Shown: piece after piece, positions 1 through 8,626 of the stretch
Layout: each line of letters opens with the position of its first letter
How positions within the stretch are numbered: position 1 is the first letter of the stretch
DNA from: an uncultured Eubacteriales bacterium
Lineage (GTDB): Bacteria > Bacillota > Clostridia > Oscillospirales > Acutalibacteraceae
Length of the DNA: 38,022 nt
Direction of reading: 5' to 3'
Assembly: GCA_900315605.1 (NCBI GenBank)
Contig: OMZU01000026.1
Location: 1-38,022, forward strand
The notes under the pieces: model-generated
Databases searched by the model: none
What the model was told of the DNA's origin: nothing
The model's input: the letters and a program-made list of their open reading frames with translations, nothing else
Position numbers and translations under genes: made by a program

Positions 1-166
1 TACCGCTTACGGCGACTTTACTCACGTGATCTTTGTTCGTCTTAACAACGAGGGCAGAGAGAACAACTTCGTAAAGGGCAACGCTTGGAACAAGACAGCA
101 GACCTCAAGCTCAGCGACCTCAACGGCGTTTACACAATCAACGGCTGGGAGCTTGAAGTAGAGTAA
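1..166 (+). CDS. 3' end of a secreted carbohydrate-binding protein (CBM26-like module), truncated by the window edge
   Basis: Only the last 54 codons are present, read from base 2 to a TAA at 164-166. The peptide has the pattern of a starch-binding module of the CBM26 type found at the C-termini of bacterial amylases: an IFVRLN strand, an AWNKTADL segment and a closing YTINGW strand. CBM26 modules bind alpha-glucans outside the cell through aromatic residues, and Trp and Tyr are present here. The family call rests on pattern memory of a short fragment, so the enzyme it belongs to is unknown. Codon choice (AAC, AAG, CTC) resembles the highly expressed genes in the window, and a hairpin terminator follows the stop directly. 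Confidence 0.55.
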   Translation, partial: TAYGDFTHVIFVRLNNEGRENNFVKGNAWNKTADLKLSDLNGVYTINGWELEVE

Positions 167-200
167 TCAAAGCATATCACTTAACCTTTTCATAAACAAA

Positions 201-230
201 GCCGATCCGCTTAACTGTGGGTCGGTTTTT
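201..230 (+). terminator. Rho-independent terminator after the starch-binding protein
   Basis: CCGATCC pairs with GGGTCGG (one G-T wobble) across a 10-nt loop and is followed by TTTTT. It lies 35 bp after the stop codon. Confidence 0.75.
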
Positions 231-348
231 GATTTTATACGTAAGAAACATGCAGCACCTGCCAAATCAACACCGATATGCGGCTTTGCCTTTATTTTTC
301 GGATGTTTCGGATGCTTCGCGGATGTTTGCTGCTTTTTAATCAAACTC

Positions 349-377
349 TTGACATTTTGACCGATGTGCGATACAAT
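349..377 (+). promoter_or_regulatory. Sigma-A type promoter for the FHA-RodA gene
   Basis: A perfect TTGACA (349-354) is followed by a 17-bp spacer and TACAAT (372-377). Transcription would start about 65 bp before the start codon at 449. The preceding stretch 231-348 holds only imperfect CGGATGTTT repeats and no gene. Confidence 0.75.
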
Positions 378-448
378 TTATAGTGTATAATTGTTTGAAT
401 TTTACATTTGCTTTATTCTTGCAGGCAAATTAATAAAGGCGGATAAAA

Positions 449-2125
449 ATGTTTGATATGACTGTGATTTTTGATATAGGCGTTGTCGCGCTGAGGATAC
501 TTTTGCCGATATACGCGATCATAATTGTATATCAGTGCTACGCCGCTATGCGCCGCAGGAGACGTCCCGAAAAGCCCCTTGTAACGCTGCTCAACGCCGT
601 AACAGGCACAAAGCTGCCGGTCATTTTTTGGGAAAATTCTATCGGACGTAGCAGAGCGAGCGATATTATTGTTGACGATCCCACCGTTTCACGCAGTCAC
701 TGCGTGCTGCTCAGGCGTGCCGAGGGCTGGTTTGTCACCGACACCGGCTCAAAGTCCGGAACCTATGTAAACGGCGAAAAGGTTGAGGGCAGAACAAGGC
801 TTTTGATCGACGACACTCTCAAGGTGGGCGGCTCGGAGTTTATTTTCAAGCGCGGCGAAGAATACAAGGAGCCGCTGAGATCGAGCTGGTTTTTCAAAAA
901 GGCAAGCGAAAAGCCGGCGATCCAGTCGTGGAAGCTCATGATTATGATAACGCTGTTCCACCTGTTTATGTGCGTTGAGGCTATGTTCTGGAACGACGGC
1001 ACAAATGTTTTCTCGCCGCTTGTTCTGTTTGGGGCTCTTGCGTTTGTTGAATGGGGCTTCTTCTTTGTAACATATTTTGTGCTCAGGCGAGTCAATTTTG
1101 AGCTTGAGGCACTGGCGTTGTTCCTGACCGGGATCGGCGTAATGCTGCTTGTGCGGCAGGTCGAACGCTCGGCATATGTCCAGCTTGTCGCGGCAGTGAT
1201 AGGAATGGTGATTTTCTGCATACTGATCCGGTTTATCGAAAATCCCGACAAGGTGAACAAGCTCAGGATACCAATGATGATCGCGGCGGTTGTTCTGCTG
1301 CTGACAAGCATACTCTTCGGAAAGATCACCAAGGGTGCGGCAAACTGGATCTATATCGGCTCTTTCTCGATCCAACCGTCAGAGCTGGTAAAGGTCATTT
1401 ACATATTCATCGGCGCAAGTGCGCTTGACAAGCTGCAAACAAGGAAAAACCTTTTTGAGTTCATCATCTTTTCGATGATCTGCGTGGGCTTGCTCGCACT
1501 CATGGGCGACTTTGGAACCGCGCTCATATTCTTCGTGACATTTTTGCTCATAGCATTTATGCGCTCGGGCGACTTCAAAACGATCATCCTCGCGCTTGCG
1601 GCAGCGGCGTTTGGCGTTACCTTTGTGCTGCGATTCAAGCCGTATGTTGCCGACCGTTTCAAGGCATGGCGTCACGCCTGGCAGTATGCCCAGGACGAGG
1701 GCTATCAGCAGACGCATGTGCTGACCTTTATTGCCAGCGGCGGACTTTTCGGCGTAGGCGTGGGAAACGGCTTTTTAAAGCAGGTCGCCGCCTCCGAAAG
1801 CGACCTGGTTTTCGGCTTGGTTGCCGAAGAAATGGGCATAATCGTTGCAATAACTCTTGCGCTCGCGGTCGGACTTCTCGTGATCTACGCCCGCGCGATA
1901 ACAACCAGAAGCCGCAGCACCTTTTATTCGATCTCGGCGTGCTGCGCGGCAGGACTTTTTGTAGTTCAGCTTTCGCTCAACATTTTCGGCGCGACCGACA
2001 TTCTTCCGCTCACAGGCGTGACCTTTCCGTTTATAAGCTGCGGCGGCTCAAGCGTTATGGGCTGCTGGGGACTTTTGGCATTTATCAAGGCAGCCGACGA
2101 AAGAACATATTCCATGCGAAGGTAA
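449..2125 (+). CDS. FHA domain-RodA/FtsW fusion, SEDS peptidoglycan polymerase
   Basis: 558 residues. A first membrane segment (about 8-30) and an RRRRR stop-transfer cluster lead into a cytoplasmic FHA domain (about 57-134) with the phosphothreonine-binding signatures G66-R67, S81-x-x-H84 and N108-G109. The rest is a SEDS polytopic membrane protein of the RodA/FtsW/SpoVE family, which polymerises glycan strands from lipid II with a class B PBP. The conserved loop Asp before the last helices is kept (Asp452 in SESDLVF, equivalent to the HTDF motif), as are the EEMG and SCGGSS motifs, so it is probably active. The start is supported by AAAGGCGG seven bases upstream. A transpeptidase gene follows, fitting a synthase pair. 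Fusion of FHA to SEDS suggests Ser/Thr-kinase control; rodA versus ftsW assignment is open. Confidence 0.9.
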   Translation: MFDMTVIFDIGVVALRILLPIYAIIIVYQCYAAMRRRRRPEKPLVTLLNAVTGTKLPVIFWENSIGRSRASDIIVDDPTVSRSHCVLLRRAEGWFVTDTGSKSGTYVNGEKVEGRTRLLIDDTLKVGGSEFIFKRGEEYKEPLRSSWFFKKASEKPAIQSWKLMIMITLFHLFMCVEAMFWNDGTNVFSPLVLFGALAFVEWGFFFVTYFVLRRVNFELEALALFLTGIGVMLLVRQVERSAYVQLVAAVIGMVIFCILIRFIENPDKVNKLRIPMMIAAVVLLLTSILFGKITKGAANWIYIGSFSIQPSELVKVIYIFIGASALDKLQTRKNLFEFIIFSMICVGLLALMGDFGTALIFFVTFLLIAFMRSGDFKTIILALAAAAFGVTFVLRFKPYVADRFKAWRHAWQYAQDEGYQQTHVLTFIASGGLFGVGVGNGFLKQVAASESDLVFGLVAEEMGIIVAITLALAVGLLVIYARAITTRSRSTFYSISACCAAGLFVVQLSLNIFGATDILPLTGVTFPFISCGGSSVMGCWGLLAFIKAADERTYSMRR

Positions 2126-2213
2126 TTTATGCCGAGAAGAAAGGTTTGAATGAAGCTAAATGTCAATTGCCCGAAAATGGGTTTCATTTGGCAATAACGT
2201 TTTTGGAAAACAG
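2126..2213 (+). repeat. Family B intergenic repeat, copy 1 (diverged)
   Basis: Starts right after the rodA stop. It shares CCGAGAAGAA, a CAATTGCCCGAAAATG block, a TTTCAT segment and a closing AACGTTTTT with the copies after secA (6912-7295) and rplL (28700-28857). No reading frame is maintained across copies. Confidence 0.55.
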
Positions 2214-2248
2214 TCATATTTTTATATATGATATACCCGACCTGCAAA

Positions 2249-2357
2249 GCTAAATATTTTTATATAAATATAACCGGGAACAAACTTATTCTTTAAATCA
2301 ATTCTATCTTCACGACCTCCATTATTCATTTTGCAGTTTTTAAGTTTTCAGTATTAT
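2249..2357 (-). repeat. Family A palindromic repeat with heptad tail, copy 1
   Basis: The core runs from CCGGGAACAAA (2274) through AATTCTATCTTC to ACGACC (2317) and is preceded by AT-rich TAAATATTTTTATATAAATAT. The tail (about 2319-2356) falls into degenerate 7-nt units: ATTATTC, ATTTTGC, AGTTTTT, AAGTTTT. It lies in direct tandem with copy 2. Strand is set relative to the copy at 37717. Confidence 0.6.
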
Positions 2358-2477
2358 TTAAACAAATCTACTCCATATTTATCCAATCGGGAAACAGACG
2401 TATTTTTAAAATAAAACCTGTCTGCCCGACCGGTATTATTCATTTAACAGTTTTTCAGTTTTAAGTTTTCAGTAACT
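2358..2477 (-). repeat. Family A palindromic repeat with heptad tail, copy 2
   Basis: Core from TCGGGAAACAGACG (2387) to CTGCCCGACCGG (2433), then 7-nt units ATTATTC, ATTTAAC, AGTTTTT, CAGTTTT, AAGTTTT. The tail resembles that of copy 1, and the orientation is the same. With the family B copies on both sides, repeats fill almost the whole 463-bp rodA-pbp gap. Confidence 0.6.
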
Positions 2478-2489
2478 ATATTTTCTCGC

Positions 2490-2578
2490 TGTTTTCAGAT
2501 ACAGGCATTTTCGGGCTACCGAGGTTTGAATTTCCGCCGAGCTATCAGCTCGGACTAAAAGAGCTCGGACTAAAAGAG
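2490..2578 (-). repeat. Family B repeat, inverted copy abutting the PBP ribosome binding site
   Basis: Read on the minus strand it gives TTTAGTCCGAG, a hairpin of GCCGAGC/GCTCGGA type, AACCTCGGTAGCCCGAAAATG and a closing TCTGAAAACAGCG, matching the repeats after secA. The GAGCTCGGACTAAAAGAG unit is duplicated at its end. It stops at the AGAGGTGAG ribosome binding site of the next gene, so this repeat forms its 5' leader. Confidence 0.6.
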
Positions 2579-2588
2579 GTGAGCAAGC

Positions 2589-3986
2589 ATGAAGCGCGTG
2601 CTTAGAAGAAGCACATTGATTTTAATAATAACTCTGGCTTTTATCGGCGGAATCGGATTTCTTTCGGCAGAGCTTGTTATGAGTGCCGACGACTGGGTCG
2701 ATCAGCCCTACAACGCCCACATTTCCGGCAACGGCGGACTTGCTCAGGCAGGCACGATCTTTGACCGCAACGGCGTTGCGCTGGCTCAGACCGTTGACGG
2801 CGAGCGCGTTTATCACTCCGACGAAAACGTGCGCCGCGCTCTGCTTCATGTTGTGGGCGACAACAGCCTGAACATTTCGACTGCGGTGCAAAGCATGTAC
2901 CGCTCCGAGCTGACGGGCTACAATCTTATTTGGGGCTTGAACATGCCCGAATCGCTGAGAAGCTCTCACGACATCACACTTTCGCTGGACGCAGACGTTT
3001 GCGCAGCAGCCTACGACGTGCTCAGCTCTTACGACAAAAAGGGCACGTGTGTGATATATAATTACAAAACAGGTGAGATCATCTGCTCGGTCAGCACCCA
3101 TACCTATGATCCCAACGATCCGCCCAAAATCACCGAGGATAACGAAAAGGAATATGACGGAGTTTATCTTGACAATGTTTTGTCCTCGTCGTATACTCCC
3201 GGTTCTATCTTCAAGCTCGTCACCTGCGCGGCAGCGATCGAGCACATTCCGGACATCTATGAGCGAACCTGGTACTGCGGCGGCAGCGAGGAGCTCGGCG
3301 GCAGCGACATAACCTGCGTTGAGCCTCACGGCACAATAGATTTTAAGCAGGCTATGGCTTGCTCGTGCAACATAGTTTTTGCAGAGCTTGCGGTTGAGCT
3401 CGGTCCCGAGATAATGACCGAAACAGCCGAAAAAATAGGCATTGACCTTAGCTTTAAGGTTGACGATATCAACACAGCCAAGGGCGTTTACGACGTTTCA
3501 AAGGCAGACACCAACCAGCTTGCGTGGTCGGGCGTGGGTCAGTACAACGACAAGGTGAACCCAATGCAGATGGCAATGATCTGCGCAGCCATAGCAAACG
3601 GCGGTCAAACCGTGAACCCCACCGTATTCAAGGACACCTCGGGTGAGCTGCTCTCGATGCTGGGGCTCCAAAAGCCCTCGGGCAAGGGGCGCGAAATGTT
3701 CAGCCCCGACACCGCCCAAAAGCTGGGCGAGATCATGCGCTACACGATCACCGACTACTACGGCGACAACCTCTTTGGCGACCTGAGCGTTTGTGCCAAG
3801 ACCGGTACAGGCGAGGTCGGCGAGGAAAAAGCCCCGAACGGTTGGATGATAGGCTATGCTCAGGATGAGGACTGTCCGCTTGCCTTTGCCTGCGTTGTTG
3901 AGGATTCGGGCTTTGGCTTCTCATACGCCGGTCCTGTTGCCGAGGCAGCAATGATAAAAGCGTCCGAAAAGCTAAAAGGACGATAA
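2589..3986 (+). CDS. Class B penicillin-binding protein (PbpA/PBP2-type transpeptidase)
   Basis: 465 residues with one N-terminal membrane anchor (about 8-28) and an extracytoplasmic transpeptidase domain. The three active-site motifs of penicillin-binding proteins are all present: SIFK (nucleophile Ser206, Lys209), SCN (Ser259-Asn261) and KTG (404-406). It would crosslink peptidoglycan stems made by the SEDS polymerase upstream. At 465 residues, with only a short stretch before the catalytic domain, it resembles the compact PbpA of Actinobacteria more than long E. coli PBP2. The start has AGAGGTGAG eight bases upstream. The gap to secA is 51 bp with no terminator seen, so the two may share a transcript. 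The exact family name is not settled. Confidence 0.9.
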   Translation: MKRVLRRSTLILIITLAFIGGIGFLSAELVMSADDWVDQPYNAHISGNGGLAQAGTIFDRNGVALAQTVDGERVYHSDENVRRALLHVVGDNSLNISTAVQSMYRSELTGYNLIWGLNMPESLRSSHDITLSLDADVCAAAYDVLSSYDKKGTCVIYNYKTGEIICSVSTHTYDPNDPPKITEDNEKEYDGVYLDNVLSSSYTPGSIFKLVTCAAAIEHIPDIYERTWYCGGSEELGGSDITCVEPHGTIDFKQAMACSCNIVFAELAVELGPEIMTETAEKIGIDLSFKVDDINTAKGVYDVSKADTNQLAWSGVGQYNDKVNPMQMAMICAAIANGGQTVNPTVFKDTSGELLSMLGLQKPSGKGREMFSPDTAQKLGEIMRYTITDYYGDNLFGDLSVCAKTGTGEVGEEKAPNGWMIGYAQDEDCPLAFACVVEDSGFGFSYAGPVAEAAMIKASEKLKGR

Positions 3987-4037
3987 AAATATAAATATAC
4001 ACATAAACTATACACAGAAACAGAAAGGACATAACCA

Positions 4038-6911
4038 ATGAATTTCTTAAAATCAATGTTTGGTAACTACAGCAAGCGCGAGGTCAAGCGGGTTCAGCCG
4101 ATCTGCGACAAGGTGCTTGCACTGGAGGATAAATACGCTCAGATGTCTGAGTCTGAGCTCAAAAATCAAACGGCGATCCTAAAGGAACGCCTTGCAAACG
4201 GCGAAACCACCGACGATATCCTGCCCGACGCATTTGCGGCATGTAGAGAAGCAAGCTGGAGAGTGCTGGGCATGAAGCACTTCCCGGTTCAGGTAATAGG
4301 CGGAATCGTGCTGCACCAGGGACGAATCGCCGAAATGAAAACCGGTGAAGGTAAAACCCTTGTGGCGACCCTTCCTGCATACCTCAACGCCCTGACCGGC
4401 AACGGCGTTCACATCGTTACGGTCAACGACTATCTTGCACGCCGTGACTCAGAGTGGATGGGCAAGCTCTACCGCTACATGGGACTTAGCGTTGGTCTGA
4501 TAACTCACGACCTTGACAACGTCCTCAGAAAAGAGGCTTACAACGCCGACATCACCTACGGCACAAACAACGAGCTGGGCTTTGACTATCTGCGTGACAA
4601 CATGGTTGTTTACAAAGAAAACAAGGTTCAGCGCGAGCACGCCTTTGCTATCGTCGATGAGGTTGACTCTATCCTCATAGACGAGGCGAGAACTCCGCTT
4701 ATTATTTCCGGAAAGGGCGACAAGTCCACCGACCTCTACGAAAAAGCCGACGCTTTTGCCAAGACGCTCAAAATGCAGCGTTTCACCGAGCTTGACAGCA
4801 AGGAGGACATGGAGGAATACTACGCCGAAAACGGTATCGACTATGTTATCGACGAAAAGCAAAAGACCGCCACTCTGACCCAGAGCGGCGTTAAAAAGGC
4901 AGAGGAATTTTTTGGGATCGAAAACCTGACCGACCCCGACAACCTCACTATCCAGCACCATGTTAATCAGGCGATCAAGGCAAACGGCACAATGAAGCTC
5001 GACGTTGACTACGTTGTAAAGGACGGCGAGGTCATCATCGTTGACGAGTTCACAGGTCGTCTTATGTACGGCAGACGCTTCAACGAGGGCTTGCACCAGG
5101 CTATTGAGGCAAAGGAGGGCGTAAAGGTTCAAAGCGAGAGCAAGACCCTTGCGACCATCACCTTCCAGAACTACTTCAGACTTTACAAAAAGCTTTCCGG
5201 TATGACCGGTACCGGTGAGACAGAGTCCGAGGAATTTCAGGAGATCTACAAGCTCGACGTTGTTGAGATCCCCACAAACAAGCCTGTTATCCGTGTGGAT
5301 CTGCCCGACGCGGTATACAAGACCGAAAACGGAAAGTTCAACGCGGTCATCAACCAGATTTGCGAGGCTCACGAAAAAGGTCAGCCGGTGCTTGTCGGCA
5401 CAATTTCGATCGAAAAATCCGAGCACCTTTCAAAAATGCTCAAACGCCGCGGAATAGCGCACAACGTTCTCAACGCGAAGCAGCACGAAAAAGAGGCGGA
5501 GATCGTTGCACAGGCAGGTAAATACGGCGCGGTAACCATCGCAACCAACATGGCAGGTCGTGGTACCGATATCATTCTCGGCGGTAACGCCGAATACATG
5601 GCAAAGTCCTCAATGCGCAAGCAGGGCTTCCCGGAGGAGCTTATCGAAGAGGCGACCGGCTACGCCGAGACCGATGACGAAGAGATCATCAACGCGCGCA
5701 AGACCTTCCACGAGCTCAACGAAAAATATAAAGAAGAAATCAAGGACGAGGCGCAGCAGGTACGCGACGCCGGCGGACTTATGATAATAGGAACCGAGCG
5801 TCACGAATCACGCCGAATCGACAACCAGCTTCGCGGACGTTCCGGACGTCAGGGCGACCCCGGCGTGAGCCGATTCTTCCTTTCGACCGAGGACGACCTC
5901 ATGCGTCTCTTTGGCGGCGACCGCATGAAGGCGATGATGGAGCGCATGAACGTTGACGAGGACACTCCGATCGAGAACAAAATGCTCTCCGGCATCATCG
6001 AAAGCTCCCAGGAGAAGGTTGAGCTTCGTAACTTTGGAATCCGTAAAGACGTGCTCCAGTACGACGACGTTCTCAACCGTCAGCGTGAGATCATCTACGC
6101 ACAGCGCGACCAGGTTCTCAACGGCGAGGATCTTCACGAAACCGTGCTCAAAATGGTTTCCGACAGCATCGACACCTCGGTCAAGCACTTCCTGCCCGAC
6201 GGGCCGCGCGAAAACTGGAACATTCAGGGCTTGCTGGAATACTACAAGGGCTGGATCATCAGCGACGAAAGCAAATACAAATTCACTCCCGACGACATCG
6301 AAGAAATGGAGCCAAGCGAGTTTGGTCAGATGATTGTTGACGACGCGCTTGCAATATTCAAAGAAAACGAGGAGCTTCTTCCTGCCGAGACTATCCGCGA
6401 GATGGAGCGCGTTTACCTGCTCAAGAGCGTTGATACCCACTGGATGGATCACATCGACAACATGGATCAGCTCAAGAGCGGTATCAGACTTCGTTCCTAC
6501 GGTCAGCACGACCCGGTTGTTGAGTATCGTATCGAGGGCTTCGACATGTTCGACGAGATGATCGAGAACATCCGCGAGGATACAATCCGCATGATGCTCA
6601 TTATGCCAAAGCGCGTTTATGAGATCCAAAAGCGTCAGGAGGCTATCGAGGCGGCAAGAAAGGCAGCCGAAAAGCAGGCAGCGGCAGCACATCAGGTCAA
6701 TCTTAACAGCGGCGAAGAAAAGCCCGTTCAGCCCAACCCTGTTGAGGCAGCTCTAAAGCGTGAGCAGGTTGCACAGCCGACCCAAACCTCGGGCGACGGC
6801 ACAGACACCGCCAACAAGACTGTTCGCAAGGGCAAAAAGGTCGGCAGAAACGATCCGTGCCCCTGCGGAAGCGGCAAAAAATACAAAAAATGCTGCGGCA
6901 GAGACGAATAA
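4038..6911 (+). CDS. secA: Preprotein translocase ATPase SecA
   Basis: 957 residues, a full-length SecA motor that drives unfolded preproteins through SecYEG. Visible are the Walker A KTGEGKT (101-107), the [11 protein letters not shown] Walker B region, the [10 protein letters not shown] and MTGTGETE segments, the second motor domain with [14 protein letters not shown] and [13 protein letters not shown], the helical scaffold, and a C-terminal zinc-binding SEC-C tail [13 protein letters not shown] that binds SecB or ribosomes. An Ala/Gln/Pro-rich linker precedes the tail. The ATG follows AGAAAGGA. It sits after wall-synthesis genes, while its partner secE is at 25 kb. Housekeeping; no anomaly in the motifs. 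Confidence 0.98.
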   Translation: MNFLKSMFGNYSKREVKRVQPICDKVLALEDKYAQMSESELKNQTAILKERLANGETTDDILPDAFAACREASWRVLGMKHFPVQVIGGIVLHQGRIAEMKTGEGKTLVATLPAYLNALTGNGVHIVTVNDYLARRDSEWMGKLYRYMGLSVGLITHDLDNVLRKEAYNADITYGTNNELGFDYLRDNMVVYKENKVQREHAFAIVDEVDSILIDEARTPLIISGKGDKSTDLYEKADAFAKTLKMQRFTELDSKEDMEEYYAENGIDYVIDEKQKTATLTQSGVKKAEEFFGIENLTDPDNLTIQHHVNQAIKANGTMKLDVDYVVKDGEVIIVDEFTGRLMYGRRFNEGLHQAIEAKEGVKVQSESKTLATITFQNYFRLYKKLSGMTGTGETESEEFQEIYKLDVVEIPTNKPVIRVDLPDAVYKTENGKFNAVINQICEAHEKGQPVLVGTISIEKSEHLSKMLKRRGIAHNVLNAKQHEKEAEIVAQAGKYGAVTIATNMAGRGTDIILGGNAEYMAKSSMRKQGFPEELIEEATGYAETDDEEIINARKTFHELNEKYKEEIKDEAQQVRDAGGLMIIGTERHESRRIDNQLRGRSGRQGDPGVSRFFLSTEDDLMRLFGGDRMKAMMERMNVDEDTPIENKMLSGIIESSQEKVELRNFGIRKDVLQYDDVLNRQREIIYAQRDQVLNGEDLHETVLKMVSDSIDTSVKHFLPDGPRENWNIQGLLEYYKGWIISDESKYKFTPDDIEEMEPSEFGQMIVDDALAIFKENEELLPAETIREMERVYLLKSVDTHWMDHIDNMDQLKSGIRLRSYGQHDPVVEYRIEGFDMFDEMIENIREDTIRMMLIMPKRVYEIQKRQEAIEAARKAAEKQAAAAHQVNLNSGEEKPVQPNPVEAALKREQVAQPTQTSGDGTDTANKTVRKGKKVGRNDPCPCGSGKKYKKCCGRDE

Positions 6912-7295
6912 TTTTTACTCCGAGCAGAAGGCTCGGAGTAAATCCAAGCCTCGGATGCCCGAAAATGCTTTCATCTTGAAACGACGTTTTTGGGAAAAAT
7001 GCATTTGATTTACAAATAAAAACAACGGTTTCCTTGAATACATTATTCTTGGAAACCGTTTTTTTACTCCGGGCAGAAGGCTCGGAGTAAATCCAAGTCT
7101 CGGTTGCCCGAAAATGCTTTCATCTTGAAACAACGTTTTTTTAGTCCGAGCAGAAAGCTTGGTCTGAGTTCAAATCTCAGATGCCCGAAAATGCTTTCAT
7201 CTTGAAACGACGTTTTTTTAGTCCGGGCAGAAGGCTCGGTACTAATCCAAACCTCGGTTGCCCGAAAATGCGTTTATTTGAGAACAGTATAAAAT
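6912..7295 (+). repeat. Array of four family B repeats downstream of secA
   Basis: Units of about 75-80 bp start near 6913, 7061, 7139 and 7217. Each has (G/C)TCCG(A/G)GCAGAA, a GGCTCGGAGTAAATCCAA-like part, a CTCGG(A/T)TGCCCGAAAATG block and CTTTCATCTTGAAACGACG, then a run of T. In the first unit CTCCGAG and CTCGGAG form a perfect 7-bp hairpin around CAGAAGG. A terminator sits between units 1 and 2. The array fills the convergent gap between secA and the HIRAN gene; no gene is seen in it. Confidence 0.8.
7024..7067 (+). terminator. secA terminator
   Basis: AACGGTTTCC and GGAAACCGTT form a perfect 10-bp stem around a 17-nt loop, followed by TTTTTTT. Confidence 0.8.
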
Positions 7296-7317
7296 GTCCC
7301 TGTGCCGTCTTTACTCC

Positions 7318-7707
7318 TCAATCGTCAAGATATACCTGAATGGTTATTTTAACCCACCTGTCTTTTTTTTCTTTTGAATTGATAGTACCGTACAACAGTT
7401 TTCCGCCGTCCATCAGCCTTGATAATATTTCATTTTTGTCACGCGGGATATAGCCGAGCTTATTGCCTTTTTCGTCGCGCAGAACAATGGCTTTTTCATC
7501 GTATGGATTGTCGGGCTCTCGAAAAAATTTTACTCTTTTGCCTATTGTCAGCTCAGGCTCAAGCTCATAGATATTCTCTATATGCGTAGTGCCGGCAATA
7601 TGAACCTCAATCAAAAAAATTTTGTGTTCGTAAGGCTTTCCCAAGTCAAATCCGCCGTGTAATGCGGACACAATGTTGTTGCTGTCGAGTTTGATAATAT
7701 CAGCCAT
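7318..7707 (-). CDS. HIRAN domain protein
   Basis: 129 residues from the ATG at 7707; a GTG nine bases further out is possible, but AGGTGAT sits at the right distance for the ATG. The sequence carries the HIRAN pattern: an HIAGTTHIENIYEL strand, GKRVKFFREPDNPYDEKAI and LGYIPRDKNEILSRLMDGG. In eukaryotic HLTF the HIRAN domain binds 3' single-stranded DNA ends, and stand-alone bacterial versions are predicted to sense damaged or stalled DNA; function here is inferred only. The start overlaps the stop of the J-domain gene by 8 bp, so the two are translationally coupled. Confidence 0.8.
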   Translation of the reverse strand: MADIIKLDSNNIVSALHGGFDLGKPYEHKIFLIEVHIAGTTHIENIYELEPELTIGKRVKFFREPDNPYDEKAIVLRDEKGNKLGYIPRDKNEILSRLMDGGKLLYGTINSKEKKDRWVKITIQVYLDD

Positions 7708-8509
7708 TTGTATCACCTAAAATTGTTTTTAGCCGTTGCTCATAAGCGGCGTATATTTCTCTGTAATTTTCGAGTGCTTTTTTCAGTTCTTCAATTTCAT
7801 CGTTGATCCTGACTTCATCTTCCAGAATATCTTTTTTATTGTACGGAAACGAGGACCTTACTTCACGCATTTCGGCTTCAAGTCGTTCAATATTTTCTTT
7901 GCAGCATTGTATCTGTTCCTTAAGGCGGTCAACGCTGCTTTCGGACAAGTCGATGGTATCAACGCTGTCAATCAGAAAATCTATCGTTCTTATCGTTTCA
8001 AGGTCACCGCTTTCGTATGCGTCCACTGCTTTATGAAAAAGTTCGAGCTGCTGCTCGGTCACATCCGGATTCAAATCCGGATGAAGTCGCTTAACGATAC
8101 TCCGATATAGTTTTTTTAGTTCAGCAGTTTCTTCGGGAGATAAATAGCCGCACCTTGATAAATCGTCTGCGGTATTGATATCGTTGAGAAAATCGTCAAG
8201 CCTTTGTGCGTATTCGGCATACTCTTTGTCAAGCTGAGCCTCAACAGCGGGGATATAAACTGCCTCGTCACGGTTCAGATACATTTGTATCAGTTCGATT
8301 TTTCGCTTGATTCTTTGTATAGCACAGTATTTCTCAAACACCTTGTATTCATAAACGCCGATTGTTGTGTAATATCTCACTGATAAATTCTTGCATTCTA
8401 TGAGTACAAGGTTATCGCGTTCAAGTATTTTTGATGACAAAACAGCTCTCAGCCGTTCTGCCTCCTTGAGCAGGGCTGTATAATCGTTGCTCAGTGCAAG
8501 GCTGTCCAT
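7700..8509 (-). CDS. Coiled-coil protein with an internal J domain
   Basis: 269 residues, rich in Glu, Lys and Leu. The centre holds a DnaJ-type segment: LKKLYRSIVKRLHPDLNP with the diagnostic His143-Pro144-Asp145, followed by a helix with FHKAVDAYESGD. J domains recruit DnaK and trigger its ATPase. Here it is flanked by long coiled-coil stretches (about 10-110 and 195-265), with no Gly/Phe or zinc-finger region, so this is a class C-like J protein with a specific client rather than DnaJ. AGGTGG precedes the ATG. It is the first gene of a two-gene operon with the HIRAN gene. The client and role are unknown. Confidence 0.75.
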   Translation of the reverse strand: MDSLALSNDYTALLKEAERLRAVLSSKILERDNLVLIECKNLSVRYYTTIGVYEYKVFEKYCAIQRIKRKIELIQMYLNRDEAVYIPAVEAQLDKEYAEYAQRLDDFLNDINTADDLSRCGYLSPEETAELKKLYRSIVKRLHPDLNPDVTEQQLELFHKAVDAYESGDLETIRTIDFLIDSVDTIDLSESSVDRLKEQIQCCKENIERLEAEMREVRSSFPYNKKDILEDEVRINDEIEELKKALENYREIYAAYEQRLKTILGDTNG

Positions 8510-8533
8510 ATAACTTCACCACCTATATTTATT

Positions 8534-8562
8534 ACTTTATCACAATCTGACGTCCATTTCAA
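8534..8562 (-). promoter_or_regulatory. Promoter of the J-domain/HIRAN operon
   Basis: On the minus strand TTGAAA (8562-8557), a 17-bp spacer and TAAAGT (8539-8534) lie about 25 bp before the start codon. The -10 is weak. Confidence 0.5.
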
Positions 8563-8577
8563 GCTCTTAATACGCAA

Positions 8578-8607
8578 ACAAGCGACAGCATCTCTGCCAT
8601 CGCTTGT
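8578..8607 (-). terminator. Probable terminator of the surface-protein gene
   Basis: ACAAGCGA and TCGCTTGT form an 8-bp stem with a partly paired interior. It is followed on the minus strand only by TTTGCG, so the U tract is poor. Confidence 0.45.
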
Positions 8608-8626
8608 CTTAATTTCTCATTCTGTT

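Noticed and set aside
1666-2253. A 195-codon frame overlapping the end of the rodA-like gene
   Set aside because: Arg/Cys-rich translation in an alternate frame of a clear SEDS gene; no ribosome binding site.
5808-6692. A 294-codon minus-strand frame inside secA
   Set aside because: Antisense shadow of the strongly conserved secA frame, caused by codon bias.
6912-7295. CRISPR array
   Set aside because: Units are contiguous and related along their full length; there are no constant repeats separated by unique spacers of uniform size, and no cas gene is present.
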